The translations under genes and the position numbers were made by a program. The notes beneath the pieces are model-generated. The model worked only from the letters and a program-made list of their open reading frames with translations, did not search any database and was not told the origin of the DNA. From Alkalinema sp. CACIAM 70d (GTDB lineage Bacteria; Cyanobacteriota; Cyanobacteriia; Leptolyngbyales; Leptolyngbyaceae): a DNA stretch of 63,667 nt. This document shows positions 53,053-61,236 of the stretch, piece by piece. The stretch covers positions 1-63,667 of the forward strand of contig MUGG01000104.1 of the NCBI GenBank assembly GCA_002148405.1, written 5' to 3'. Position 1 is the stretch's first letter; every line of letters starts with the position of its first letter.

Positions 53053-56000
53053 TTATATTTCCTCTCCAAAGTTGACGCTGGACTGCGCAAAGATTGAGGA
53101 CGGGGTGTAATCCGCGCCAATGTCTCCCACAAAGGAGAAGGAACGGACAAAATCGAATATCTGGCGAATCTCCTTAAGTTCAAGGTCTTTGTCTACAAGG
53201 TTGTTAACGTCATGCCGTAGTTTCTTCACATCTTGAATGAGGATACTGTCTGGATTGAGCCTTTCATATTTATCCAGGTAGGTATGGATGATATTGCTGA
53301 GGGTTTCGGTTTTGCCGTCCTCCTCTATTAGGTGCTTCCCTTCTTCGTAATGGGAGCCGATCGCCTCTATGATGTCACGCATTAGATCGGCGTAACGGTT
53401 GGAAAAGGCGAGGAGGATGAGGATGGCTTTTTGTTCGCGGTAGGTGGGGCGGTGCCCACGGGTACGGCTGAGGACTTTGTAGAGTTTGTAGACATTAGTG
53501 AGGCGTTTGAGGCTGCGGGGGGAGAGTTCTGATTCCTGGCAGCATTGAACCAGCAGGTTGAATTCCTGGGGGGAGAATTCGTTGAATTTGGTGCCGCTGG
53601 TTTCGCTGTCTTGGACAACGACCTGGGCACGGAGGTAGCTGCGGAGAGCGGTTTCATCAATGGGGCGGATGCGATAGGGAATCTGGATGATTTTTTCCAG
53701 GTAGTCGGCGGCAGAGGGGCGACCCTGGAGGGAAAGAACGCCTTTGTAGTGCTTTGCTAGGGCACGGTTGATGTAGCGTTCATCGATCGCAAGCACGGCA
53801 ATAAAGAGAGGATTTTTAACCAGAAGTTGAACCGCTTCTAGAACTTCAACGACGGTGTCGGGGGCACAGCGATCGAGGTCATCGATAAACAGCACCACGC
53901 GAGCAGGCCCACGGGGAAAAACCTTTCGAAGTTTATTGAGCTTATTTTTATACTCTTCACTATCGTAGGGAGGTGGTAGGAGTGCTTGACTCAACTTGCT
54001 GAGGTCTGTTTTGACTTGGTGCATTATCCCTAGCTCCCGATCGTACCGTTCGCCCTTGACCGTAGCATTCACAAAACTTGCTAGCGAGGCAAATTTATCT
54101 GAAGGCAGATCATTTTGAGCTTGAGTAATTTCTTGCTCTAAACTTTTTTGTTGGTTACGCAACTTATTGATGTCGCTATCTAGTTTCTGTAATTCATTGG
54201 CCTGTTTTTTGGAAATTAGATTGTGAAACTTATTCTCCGATTGATTTTTCAAGGTTTTCTGGTAGTCTTGCACCGATTGTTTCGCTTGAGCAAACCATTT
54301 TTGATGTGATTTAAGAAGATTTTGGGTCAAACTAATGGCAGGAATTAGGGGCGTAATCAGCCATGACAGTTGTGCAATGATATTTTGAGGATTGATCCAA
54401 TGAGCAACAAGTGGACCAAGAAGCGCACAACCAAGCAAAATGACGACTGTAACGATCAGTTGTCGATTTTTGTTTGCCCACCTCCTTAGAGCCATCCACG
54501 ATAGGGAATACTTCGTATCACCATTTTCAAGAGTAATTTGATCTTCATCGAGAATTTCACTAACTGTCTGATTGATGAAATGGTTGATTTGATTGAGATC
54601 TGATGTGTTAATATTTGCTTTCTTTAATTTATTCTCAATCTCTGTTCGCAAATCATCTGCGATCTCTTTTCCAAAGTATTTTCTAAGCAAAAATCCTGAA
54701 ATATTACTGGTTTCTTGAAGAATTTCTATAAACCAGTTTTCTGATTCTTTGTCAGGAGTAAGTTGTTTGTTTAATGTTGTCTTGCTTTGCTCTAGATCCT
54801 TTAGTTGATGCGTTATTCGATCAAGCTGTTCTTTAGCCTTAGAAAGGCGATTCCTAGCATCTATTTCGGTGACGCCGTACTGTTCCCAAAGCAATGTTGT
54901 CCAAGACTCTTGTTGTTCCTTATTTTTTTCCTTAAGTTCACCAAGTTTTTCTTTGCCTAAAACTTTCTCTAATAAATATTGGCGATCGTCTTCGTTTGTT
55001 TGATAAAGAACACGCCAGATTTCGCTGCTATTGGTATCGAGGGGGTCGATTCCAATCTCTCTTAGTGCTGTTTCTAGGCTAATTTGTCGATCCAGTTCAA
55101 AGAAAATGGTCTGCATTAAACTAGACCAGAGATTAGTCTTGGCATAGGTCCAGGCATCAAATTTGATCTGGTAAATGTGGCCGACAAATCGACCGACGCG
55201 ATCGCCCTCAGGACTCTTGCTGTCATCATCTTTTTTAAGCCCCCAGGCTTCGATTGCTTCCATGCCTTGACTGCGAATGGCGACCATGTGGGTTTGCATC
55301 AGGTGCATGATGTAGGATTTGCCACCGCCCCAACCGCCTAGAATGCCCACGGCGACGGGGGGTTCCAGGTCGCGCATCAGGAGCATTTCCGTGAGGGCGT
55401 TGATTTCCTCTTTGAGGTTGAGCAGGTCGCTGTCTTGGGCGGCATCGTTGCGGATCGCACCGCTTTTGAGGGCTTGGCGATACTCGGTGCGGAGGACAAA
55501 GAGGGTACGTTCCCAGAGGTCTTGGGGTGTTCTGCCGATGCTGGTTTGGCGATCGATTTCTCGGTTTAGGCGAAGCGGCAGGTGGGGCTTGAGGGCAATC
55601 AGGATGCGGCGACGCTTAAAGGTGTTGGTATCGGGTCCCTTGGGGTCGTCTTTGAATGGATTGGTTTTTGCCCAATCTTCAATAGCTTTGAGGAGAGTGG
55701 GAATTTGTTCGGGAACCGTGGTGGCGAATTGGCTCAGAAGTTCGATGTGTTGAATCGGATCTTGAGTTTGCAGGGTGGCAATCTGGCGTGCGGCTTCGGC
55801 GCGGACTTCAGGGAAGTGGGTAGCTAGAGCCAGGAGCGATCGGGCTTGGTGATAGGGATTTTGAATATCTTGAGCCACACTTTGCGCTTCTAGCCGCAGG
55901 TCTGGGCGGAGGTGAGGCGCGAGTTTGACGAGGGCGTTGGCTTGGTCTGCGTCGCGAGATTGGTTACGAATCTGCCGCAAGGTTTTGGTTTGATCGGCGC

Positions 56001-58677
56001 TGAGTTGGATCAGACCGCTAGCGTCATTGCCTTTGGGGTGGGGACGGGTGGCCAGGATCAGGGTAAGCTCGGTGACGAGGTAGGAGTCAGGCGGTTGCGA
56101 TTGAATCATCTCGGCAACCACCGAGTGCAAATCGGGAAAGTGGAGGATTAAGGCACTGAGGGCAGTGGCTTTGGGAGAGGTTTGGCGGAGGGATTCTGCT
56201 GCTTTGCGCAAGCAATCCAGTTGCTCAGGGGTAAGGTGGGGAGAGGTGGCCAGGGCGGCTAGGGCTTGAGCGCGGTAGAACTTAGAGGGGAGTTTGGGGA
56301 GGATCTTTTTCAATCCGATCTCCAGATGATCGCGGCTCAGGCTCGGTGCTAGAACTGCGATCGTGCGGGCAACGCCTTTTTCGTCGGTAATGTATCGCTG
56401 GATGCGTTGCAGAAGCTGTTTAACAAGGCGATTTGTGAGGGCGGAGTCCTCGGATTTTGACTGGGAACGGGTCGCGTTGCTGACTCTTGTGGCGGCAGCC
56501 TCCAGGATTTGGTTGACTAGCTGGGGGGACTGAATAGGCATATGCCTGATCCGCCCGATACGGATGAAGGCTGTTCTTAAGGCTGTTTGGAGTTGAGCGA
56601 GGGGCAGGTGGGGGATGAGGGCGCAGAGGGCCGTGGTGGGGTAGGAGTAGCCAGGGATATGGTGTTGGATCAGATCGAGGGCTTCTGAAAGGAGATCGGG
56701 GGGGAGATAAGGGGCAAGGTTGGCGAGGGTTTCTGCCTGGTAAGCGGGATGGGAGATATCAGTTTGGATCAGTTGTAAGGCTCTGGGAAACAGCCCTGGT
56801 GAGAGTTTGGGAGCCAGAGCACTCAGCAGTCTGGCGCGATCGGCAGAGGTTCTGCCTTCGGGAATAATTTGTAAAAAGGTGGCCAAGAGGGTGGGTGGCG
56901 CATGCAGCAGCAGGGCTTCGGTCTTGTGGAAAGCAAACTCCCTCAGGACTGTAATTCGATCTTCTTGGTGTTCTAGAACGAAGGCACTCTGAATCAACCG
57001 TTGGGATTCGATAGTGGGGAGTTTGGCTACTATGGCCGCTAGAACTGGAGATCGGTACTTATCAGATTCAATGCCTTTCGCGGCTTCGAGGGTAGATTGG
57101 AGCAGTTCGGGTTCACTGTCCGGAAGCTGGGCCGCTACCGCTGCTAGAACTGGAGATCGGTACTCCTCAGATTCAATGCCTTTCGCGGTTTCGAGGGTAG
57201 ATTGGAGCAGTTCGGCACTGTCCGGGAGTTGGGCTGCTACCACGGTTAGGGCTTGCGAGCGCCAATACTCAGATTCAATGTCTTTCGCAGCATCAAGGGC
57301 GGCTTTGAGCAGTTCGGGTTCACTGTCCGGGAGTTGGGCTGCTAGATCTGATAGGGTTCCCACTCGGTTCGCCTGATGGGAAATGCTCTTCGTGGCATCG
57401 AGGGCGGCTTTGAGCACGTGGAGCACAGGTTGACGTTCCTTGGGAGGGAGATGGGCCACTACCGCTGCTAAGGCTGGCCATCGGTAGGACTCCTCTTCAA
57501 TGCTTTCTGCGGCCTCAAGGGCGGCTTTGAGCAATTCGGGTTCACTGGGGGGGAGTTGCGCCGCTACCGCTGCTAGGGCTGGCCATCGGTATATCTCATA
57601 TTCAATGCTTTTTGCGGCCTCAAGGGCGGCTCGGAGCAGTTGGCGTTCACTGACCGGAAGTTGGGCTGCTACGGCGACTAGCGCACGCGACTGATCATAC
57701 GACTCTTCAAAGCTTTTTGCGGCTTTGAGGACGGCTTGGAGCACAGGTTGACGTTCACTGACCGGAAGTTGGGCTGCTACCGCCGCTAGGGCTTTCAACC
57801 GGTCATCCTCCTTTTCAATACGGTTCGCGGCATTAAGGGTGGCTTGGAGCACAGGTTGACATTCCCTAGCAGGGAGTTGCGCCGCTACCGCTTCGAGGGT
57901 TTGCAATCGGTCATACTTATACTCAGTGTTTTTCGCAGCTTCGAGGGCCGCTTGGAGCAGTTGGGGCTCACTAGCAGGAAGTTGAGCTGCTACGGCGGCT
58001 AGGGCACGCGATCGGAGAGACACATCTGCAAGGCTATTCGCGGCATCGAGAGCAGCTTGGAACACAGGTTGACGTTCACTAGGGGAAAGTTGAGTCGCTA
58101 CAGCAGCTAGGGCTAGGGCTTGCAATGGCTCATATCTTAGGTCATAGTTCTGTTCAATACTTTTTGCGGACTCAAGGGCGGATTGGAACACAGGTTGACG
58201 TTCACTAGCGGGGAGCTGGGTTGCTACGGCGGCTAGGGCTGATAATTGGTAATAACTTTCAATACGATTCGCAGCATCGAGGGCAGCTTGGAGTCGGGAT
58301 TCGCTAAGGGAGAGTTGAGTTGCTACATCGTTTAGGGTGTGCGATCGGGTATTCTCATGTTCGATGTTTTTGATTTCATCTATAGCTCTCTGAACCCTTA
58401 CCCTGTCTTCATCACTCATTCTATTAATCAGGGATTGTGGTGCAGCTGCCACCTTTGTCTGATCCGCTTCTTCCCCACCATCCGCCTGAGGCTGCGGCCA
58501 AAACTCCTCCGGTAGCCCCTGCCCCGGCAACTCCGCTAGCACCTCCTCAACCCGCTTGACCCACTCCTCTGTCGGCAGGTTTTGCTGCTGAATCGTCTCC
58601 AGCCATGCGATTAGATCCTGCACCCAAATCGGCTGCTCACGTGTCGCCTCCGTTGCTTGCTCTTGCTGCCCCACCAA
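53053..58677 (-). CDS. KAP-family P-loop NTPase with tandem helical repeats and membrane segments
   Basis: The 1874-residue protein has an N-terminal helix (VQDLIAWLETIQQQNLPTEE). Thirteen tandem 35-residue helical repeats follow at about 110-590 (ALAAVAAQLPASERQPVLQA type), then further degenerate helical repeats to about 1060. A KAP NTPase domain comes next: Walker A GGWGGGKS near 1113, coiled-coil stretches, a membrane hairpin at about 1410-1460 (LIVTVVILLGCALLGPLVAH and a second segment), and Walker B VVLFIDDLDRC near 1597. KAP proteins are membrane-anchored NTPases; PifA of plasmid F, a phage-exclusion protein, belongs here. A defence or sensing role is therefore plausible but unproven. 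The gene is the main cargo of the segment splitting the Rpn gene. Confidence 0.85.
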   Translation of the reverse strand: MVGQQEQATEATREQPIWVQDLIAWLETIQQQNLPTEEWVKRVEEVLAELPGQGLPEEFWPQPQADGGEEADQTKVAAAPQSLINRMSDEDRVRVQRAIDEIKNIEHENTRSHTLNDVATQLSLSESRLQAALDAANRIESYYQLSALAAVATQLPASERQPVFQSALESAKSIEQNYDLRYEPLQALALAAVATQLSPSERQPVFQAALDAANSLADVSLRSRALAAVAAQLPASEPQLLQAALEAAKNTEYKYDRLQTLEAVAAQLPARECQPVLQATLNAANRIEKEDDRLKALAAVAAQLPVSERQPVLQAVLKAAKSFEESYDQSRALVAVAAQLPVSERQLLRAALEAAKSIEYEIYRWPALAAVAAQLPPSEPELLKAALEAAESIEEESYRWPALAAVVAHLPPKERQPVLHVLKAALDATKSISHQANRVGTLSDLAAQLPDSEPELLKAALDAAKDIESEYWRSQALTVVAAQLPDSAELLQSTLETAKGIESEEYRSPVLAAVAAQLPDSEPELLQSTLEAAKGIESDKYRSPVLAAIVAKLPTIESQRLIQSAFVLEHQEDRITVLREFAFHKTEALLLHAPPTLLATFLQIIPEGRTSADRARLLSALAPKLSPGLFPRALQLIQTDISHPAYQAETLANLAPYLPPDLLSEALDLIQHHIPGYSYPTTALCALIPHLPLAQLQTALRTAFIRIGRIRHMPIQSPQLVNQILEAAATRVSNATRSQSKSEDSALTNRLVKQLLQRIQRYITDEKGVARTIAVLAPSLSRDHLEIGLKKILPKLPSKFYRAQALAALATSPHLTPEQLDCLRKAAESLRQTSPKATALSALILHFPDLHSVVAEMIQSQPPDSYLVTELTLILATRPHPKGNDASGLIQLSADQTKTLRQIRNQSRDADQANALVKLAPHLRPDLRLEAQSVAQDIQNPYHQARSLLALATHFPEVRAEAARQIATLQTQDPIQHIELLSQFATTVPEQIPTLLKAIEDWAKTNPFKDDPKGPDTNTFKRRRILIALKPHLPLRLNREIDRQTSIGRTPQDLWERTLFVLRTEYRQALKSGAIRNDAAQDSDLLNLKEEINALTEMLLMRDLEPPVAVGILGGWGGGKSYIMHLMQTHMVAIRSQGMEAIEAWGLKKDDDSKSPEGDRVGRFVGHIYQIKFDAWTYAKTNLWSSLMQTIFFELDRQISLETALREIGIDPLDTNSSEIWRVLYQTNEDDRQYLLEKVLGKEKLGELKEKNKEQQESWTTLLWEQYGVTEIDARNRLSKAKEQLDRITHQLKDLEQSKTTLNKQLTPDKESENWFIEILQETSNISGFLLRKYFGKEIADDLRTEIENKLKKANINTSDLNQINHFINQTVSEILDEDQITLENGDTKYSLSWMALRRWANKNRQLIVTVVILLGCALLGPLVAHWINPQNIIAQLSWLITPLIPAISLTQNLLKSHQKWFAQAKQSVQDYQKTLKNQSENKFHNLISKKQANELQKLDSDINKLRNQQKSLEQEITQAQNDLPSDKFASLASFVNATVKGERYDRELGIMHQVKTDLSKLSQALLPPPYDSEEYKNKLNKLRKVFPRGPARVVLFIDDLDRCAPDTVVEVLEAVQLLVKNPLFIAVLAIDERYINRALAKHYKGVLSLQGRPSAADYLEKIIQIPYRIRPIDETALRSYLRAQVVVQDSETSGTKFNEFSPQEFNLLVQCCQESELSPRSLKRLTNVYKLYKVLSRTRGHRPTYREQKAILILLAFSNRYADLMRDIIEAIGSHYEEGKHLIEEDGKTETLSNIIHTYLDKYERLNPDSILIQDVKKLRHDVNNLVDKDLELKEIRQIFDFVRSFSFVGDIGADYTPSSIFAQSSVNFGEEI
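57010..58380 (-). repeat. DNA-level tandem repeats of about 105 bases within the KAP gene
   Basis: Adjacent units are highly similar at DNA level, with a period of 105 bases; for example AACTGGAGATCGGTACT recurs at 57043 and 57148. They encode the 35-residue repeats. The strongest similarity is in the last three or four units, which points to recent expansion. Confidence 0.75.
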
Positions 58678-58857
58678 CGACCTCCTAACTGGATGTGGTA
58701 CTACATTTTCCCAAAACTAACCCCAGCCAAGTGCAATAATGATCTGGTCGCCGCTTGGGTCATAACCGGATGATAAACAAGGCGGGGGGAGGATGCACCC
58801 AGGTGTAACGGGCTGATTAATCGGCACTCCTTGGAATCTTGCCTGGGGAAGACACCA

Positions 58858-59541
58858 TTAGAGTTTGAGTAGCTGCAACAAACGTTTGACAGCCATTTCC
58901 GTTACCCCCGACACCACATCATCAACACCGATTTCGTCAGAGTTGCGTGGTTGCCAATCTTGAGGAAACTTGCCGTCCATCCAAAGGCCCTTCACATCAT
59001 CGATAGTGAGATAGCGCTTCTTAGATTCATCAACGCGACCAAACACCTCAAGAATAGCCGTAAATTCTAGGGTTTGAACCATCGTGCCCTTAAAACCAGG
59101 GTCTTGCAGTTGGGCATAATTGGCAGCAGCGGCAAAGTGCTCGGCGTACATGCGACCGTTCTCGCTGAACTTCAGCAGGGCATGCTCCAACTTCTCAGGC
59201 GTAATCTCTGGATCACGGATACTGGTGCTTCCGCTGTGATCGAGCCTGGAATCCCGTAGGGCAAAGAGGTTGAAACTATCGGGAATTTCGTCAGTTTTGT
59301 CAGCACCTTTGACCAGGACGCCCCTCACTTTGCTATTGAGACCAACACTCTCAAGCACATCATCCAGTTGAGCGGTGGAGACATTGCCGTTCTCGTCTGG
59401 ATTCAACAAATCATTATTGTAGAAACTCAAGAGTGCCGGACACGAAATCTTGTCTGCATTGGGACGCGCGTGCCAATGGCTGCCGCTTGTGGATGGTGTG
59501 CCGTTGGTCGGGTTTTCTGGGAGCTCTTCAGGTCTAGACAT
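58858..59541 (-). CDS. Family 2 (heme-thiolate, chloroperoxidase-like) peroxidase
   Basis: The 227-residue protein resembles small heme-thiolate peroxidases and peroxygenases. The proximal ligand region is HARPNADKISCPALLSFYNN (Cys34, matching the PCP motif). NGNVSTAQLDDVLE follows, then FNLFALRDSRLDHSGSTSIRD in the place of the family's EHDxSxxR metal-site motif, and later a Glu-bearing FTAILEVFGR helix. In family members the cysteine thiolate binds heme and a Glu or His helps peroxide cleavage. There is no signal peptide, unlike the secreted fungal enzymes. The EHD motif reads LDH, so metal binding or activity may differ. It is upstream of the KAP gene on the same strand, 180 bases away. 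Confidence 0.6.
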   Translation of the reverse strand: MSRPEELPENPTNGTPSTSGSHWHARPNADKISCPALLSFYNNDLLNPDENGNVSTAQLDDVLESVGLNSKVRGVLVKGADKTDEIPDSFNLFALRDSRLDHSGSTSIRDPEITPEKLEHALLKFSENGRMYAEHFAAAANYAQLQDPGFKGTMVQTLEFTAILEVFGRVDESKKRYLTIDDVKGLWMDGKFPQDWQPRNSDEIGVDDVVSGVTEMAVKRLLQLLKL

Positions 59542-60301
59542 ATCCTTCTCCGATTCTTACTTACCAAAGAACTGATGCTGGCGGGAACTGCAAACCATTG
59601 CTATTTAGGATATTCAAACTTAGTCTCTATGTGCCTTATTAGCGCAATGTGCAACTAAATTTAGCAACTGAGGTGACTGAGTAATCATACTTTTATAGGT
59701 TTGAGCAAGGTTAACGGGTAGGTGCGGCAATCTCTCTCCTATCAGGCTTTTGGGCTTAATGGCCGATTTTGGAGGCGAGACTTGAGGATTGCGCCCTGGG
59801 CCTTGACTTGTTTTAGATGCTTAATCGCTCGATGAAGTTTAATGAATCTCTCAGTACAAATGTTGACAGAATAGGTGTGTTGTGATGCTTAGCAATACTG
59901 AATGGCTGACCAGTCAGTAATTTTGCGGTTTGCATCAAGTTTCATATTCGTCCATTTGGAATCCGGACAGTTTTTCTTTCAATCTGGTCTAATTCATGAA
60001 GGTTCCGTTAATCCTTAACTAAAATCCCGTGAAAACGATCTAGATTCCAAGTTACCTGCTACCTATCGTGCTTGTCAGTCGGAGAAAGGTCGGAAGAAAG
60101 TCAGAAAAAGCCGGATCTTGACTTTGAGATCATCTGATTGACTGTAAATGCTGTATTTTCATAACTTCGGCACCCAACTTCTACAAACTTTGGGTTACTG
60201 CCAACATTTGGTGAAATCAGTGGAGATCTTTAAATTGTTCAACGTGAATGCCGAGTTTAAAGCCACTTTAAGTGTCTAAATTAAGCACCTAAAGCTCTAA
60301 A
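59542..60301. other. 760-base non-coding stretch at the right end of the inserted segment
   Basis: No gene with start, ribosome binding site and plausible protein is visible on either strand. The base composition is more A/T-rich than the neighbours. It contains the promoter side of the peroxidase gene. The supposed insertion boundary falls just beyond it, near 60367. I found no transposase remnant or long inverted repeat. Confidence 0.5.
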
Positions 60302-60745
60302 TCACCCAAAGCTACTATGAACACGAAGTTGAGTGAGAATTACCTGCTGAAGTTCGTGAAATTTTGCATCGCCCAAAACAGCAAGGCTGATAACAGGTTT
60401 ACGATAGCGGTAATTATATACAAACATTCTTTCGGCAAAGCTAGAATCCTCCTGGGATTGGACTTCTACATGAACCAGTATCCAGGTTTCTTCTCCACTC
60501 TGAAGCCAGACTTTGAATAGCTTATCGGTGAATCGCTTTCCCAATTCACTGTCTTTAACAAACTGTTGAAACTCTTGCTCCATTGACTCATAGCTCCGGC
60601 TCCAGTCAATCAGTTCATGCACGGTTGGGAAGAAAAATGCCAAGAATGGCTCGAAATAAAGCTCTAGACCTTCTTTCCACGGGTCATCAAAGCTGGCTTG
60701 TGGCTCGAACGAATTGGAAGTTGGAATATTTGGTTCATTGCGCAT
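60302..60745 (-). pseudogene. N-terminal fragment of an Rpn-family nuclease gene
   Basis: From SFDDPWKEGLELYFEPFLAF through ELIDWSRSYE, RFTDKLFKVWLQSGEETWIL, VHVEVQSQED, ERMFVYNYRYRKP and VISLAVLGD the sequence follows the first half of Rpn-type PD-(D/E)XK nucleases, including the catalytic HVEVQ. After Asp (codon 60368-60370) the similarity stops, and 21 unrelated residues lead to a TGA. Compared with intact members, about four residues are missing in YNYR-YRKP. The second half lies 7.3 kb away (52501-53052) and resumes only about six codons later. The ATG at 60745 is the natural start; frames further upstream overlap the next gene. Confidence 0.8.
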
Positions 60746-60773
60746 GCAACGTTGGCTTATCTGTTCCTTGAAG

Positions 60774-61100
60774 TCATAGGGATTCGTCAGGTTCATAATA
60801 GCGCCAGTTGAATCGGCGCGATCGGCTGCCACTGTCCAACTGGTCGATCGCCCCTGGATCACTGTTCAAAAACTCGTCCAAATCTTCGTACTGGCTGGGA
60901 TACCAGGAGCCCGAAGTCGTGGTTTTGGGTTCATCTGGTAGCACCAGGCTTTCTCCAGGCTTCAGGTGAGCAAAGCGTGGGTAGCATTTATCCTGCGTCT
61001 TGCCGTCCGGTGTCAGAAGTTCTTCGCTTTCATCATCAGGCTCCCGATCGTATTCTTGAACCAGAATCCCATTTTCTAGACGCTTAATGTGCCACGGCAT
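60774..61100 (-). CDS. Small hypothetical protein divergent from the RNA polymerase gene
   Basis: The 108-residue acidic product (MPWHIKRLENGILVQEYDRE..., SWYPSQYEDLDEFLNSDPG, ending NWRYYEPDESL) has a strong ribosome binding site (GAGGAGG, seven bases before the ATG). It is rich in Asp, Glu, Tyr and Pro and has no family I recognise. It stands head to head with the RdRP-like gene across a 136-base gap with two inverted repeats, so the two may share regulation. It precedes the Rpn fragment on the same strand. Confidence 0.65.
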   Translation of the reverse strand: MPWHIKRLENGILVQEYDREPDDESEELLTPDGKTQDKCYPRFAHLKPGESLVLPDEPKTTTSGSWYPSQYEDLDEFLNSDPGAIDQLDSGSRSRRFNWRYYEPDESL

Positions 61101-61236
61101 CGTTAATCCTCCTCACTGACTCATTCAAAAATAGCCACCTGACTGATTTTGTCAGCGCAACTTAGTGCAAAGGTTAGAAAACAGTCTAACGTGTTCCATG
61201 GCAAATTATAGTATATTTGAACCATAAACTTTAGTA
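61101..61236. promoter_or_regulatory. Divergent promoter region with two inverted repeats
   Basis: GTTAGA (61173-61178) and TCTAAC (61185-61190) form six-base arms around six bases; CTGAC and GTCAG form another small repeat at 61140-61155. A TATAGT at 61208-61213 is a possible -10 box for the polymerase gene. No strong ribosome binding site precedes the ATG at 61237, but an in-frame TAA at 61225 excludes an upstream start. Confidence 0.4.

Noticed and set aside
57014..57694. Serine-rich plus-strand frames in the KAP region
   Set aside because: They are shadows of the 35-residue helical repeats of the minus-strand gene.
60302..60862. Longer version of the Rpn fragment starting at 60862
   Set aside because: The extra 39 residues overlap the 108-residue gene and lie before the conserved start of the family.
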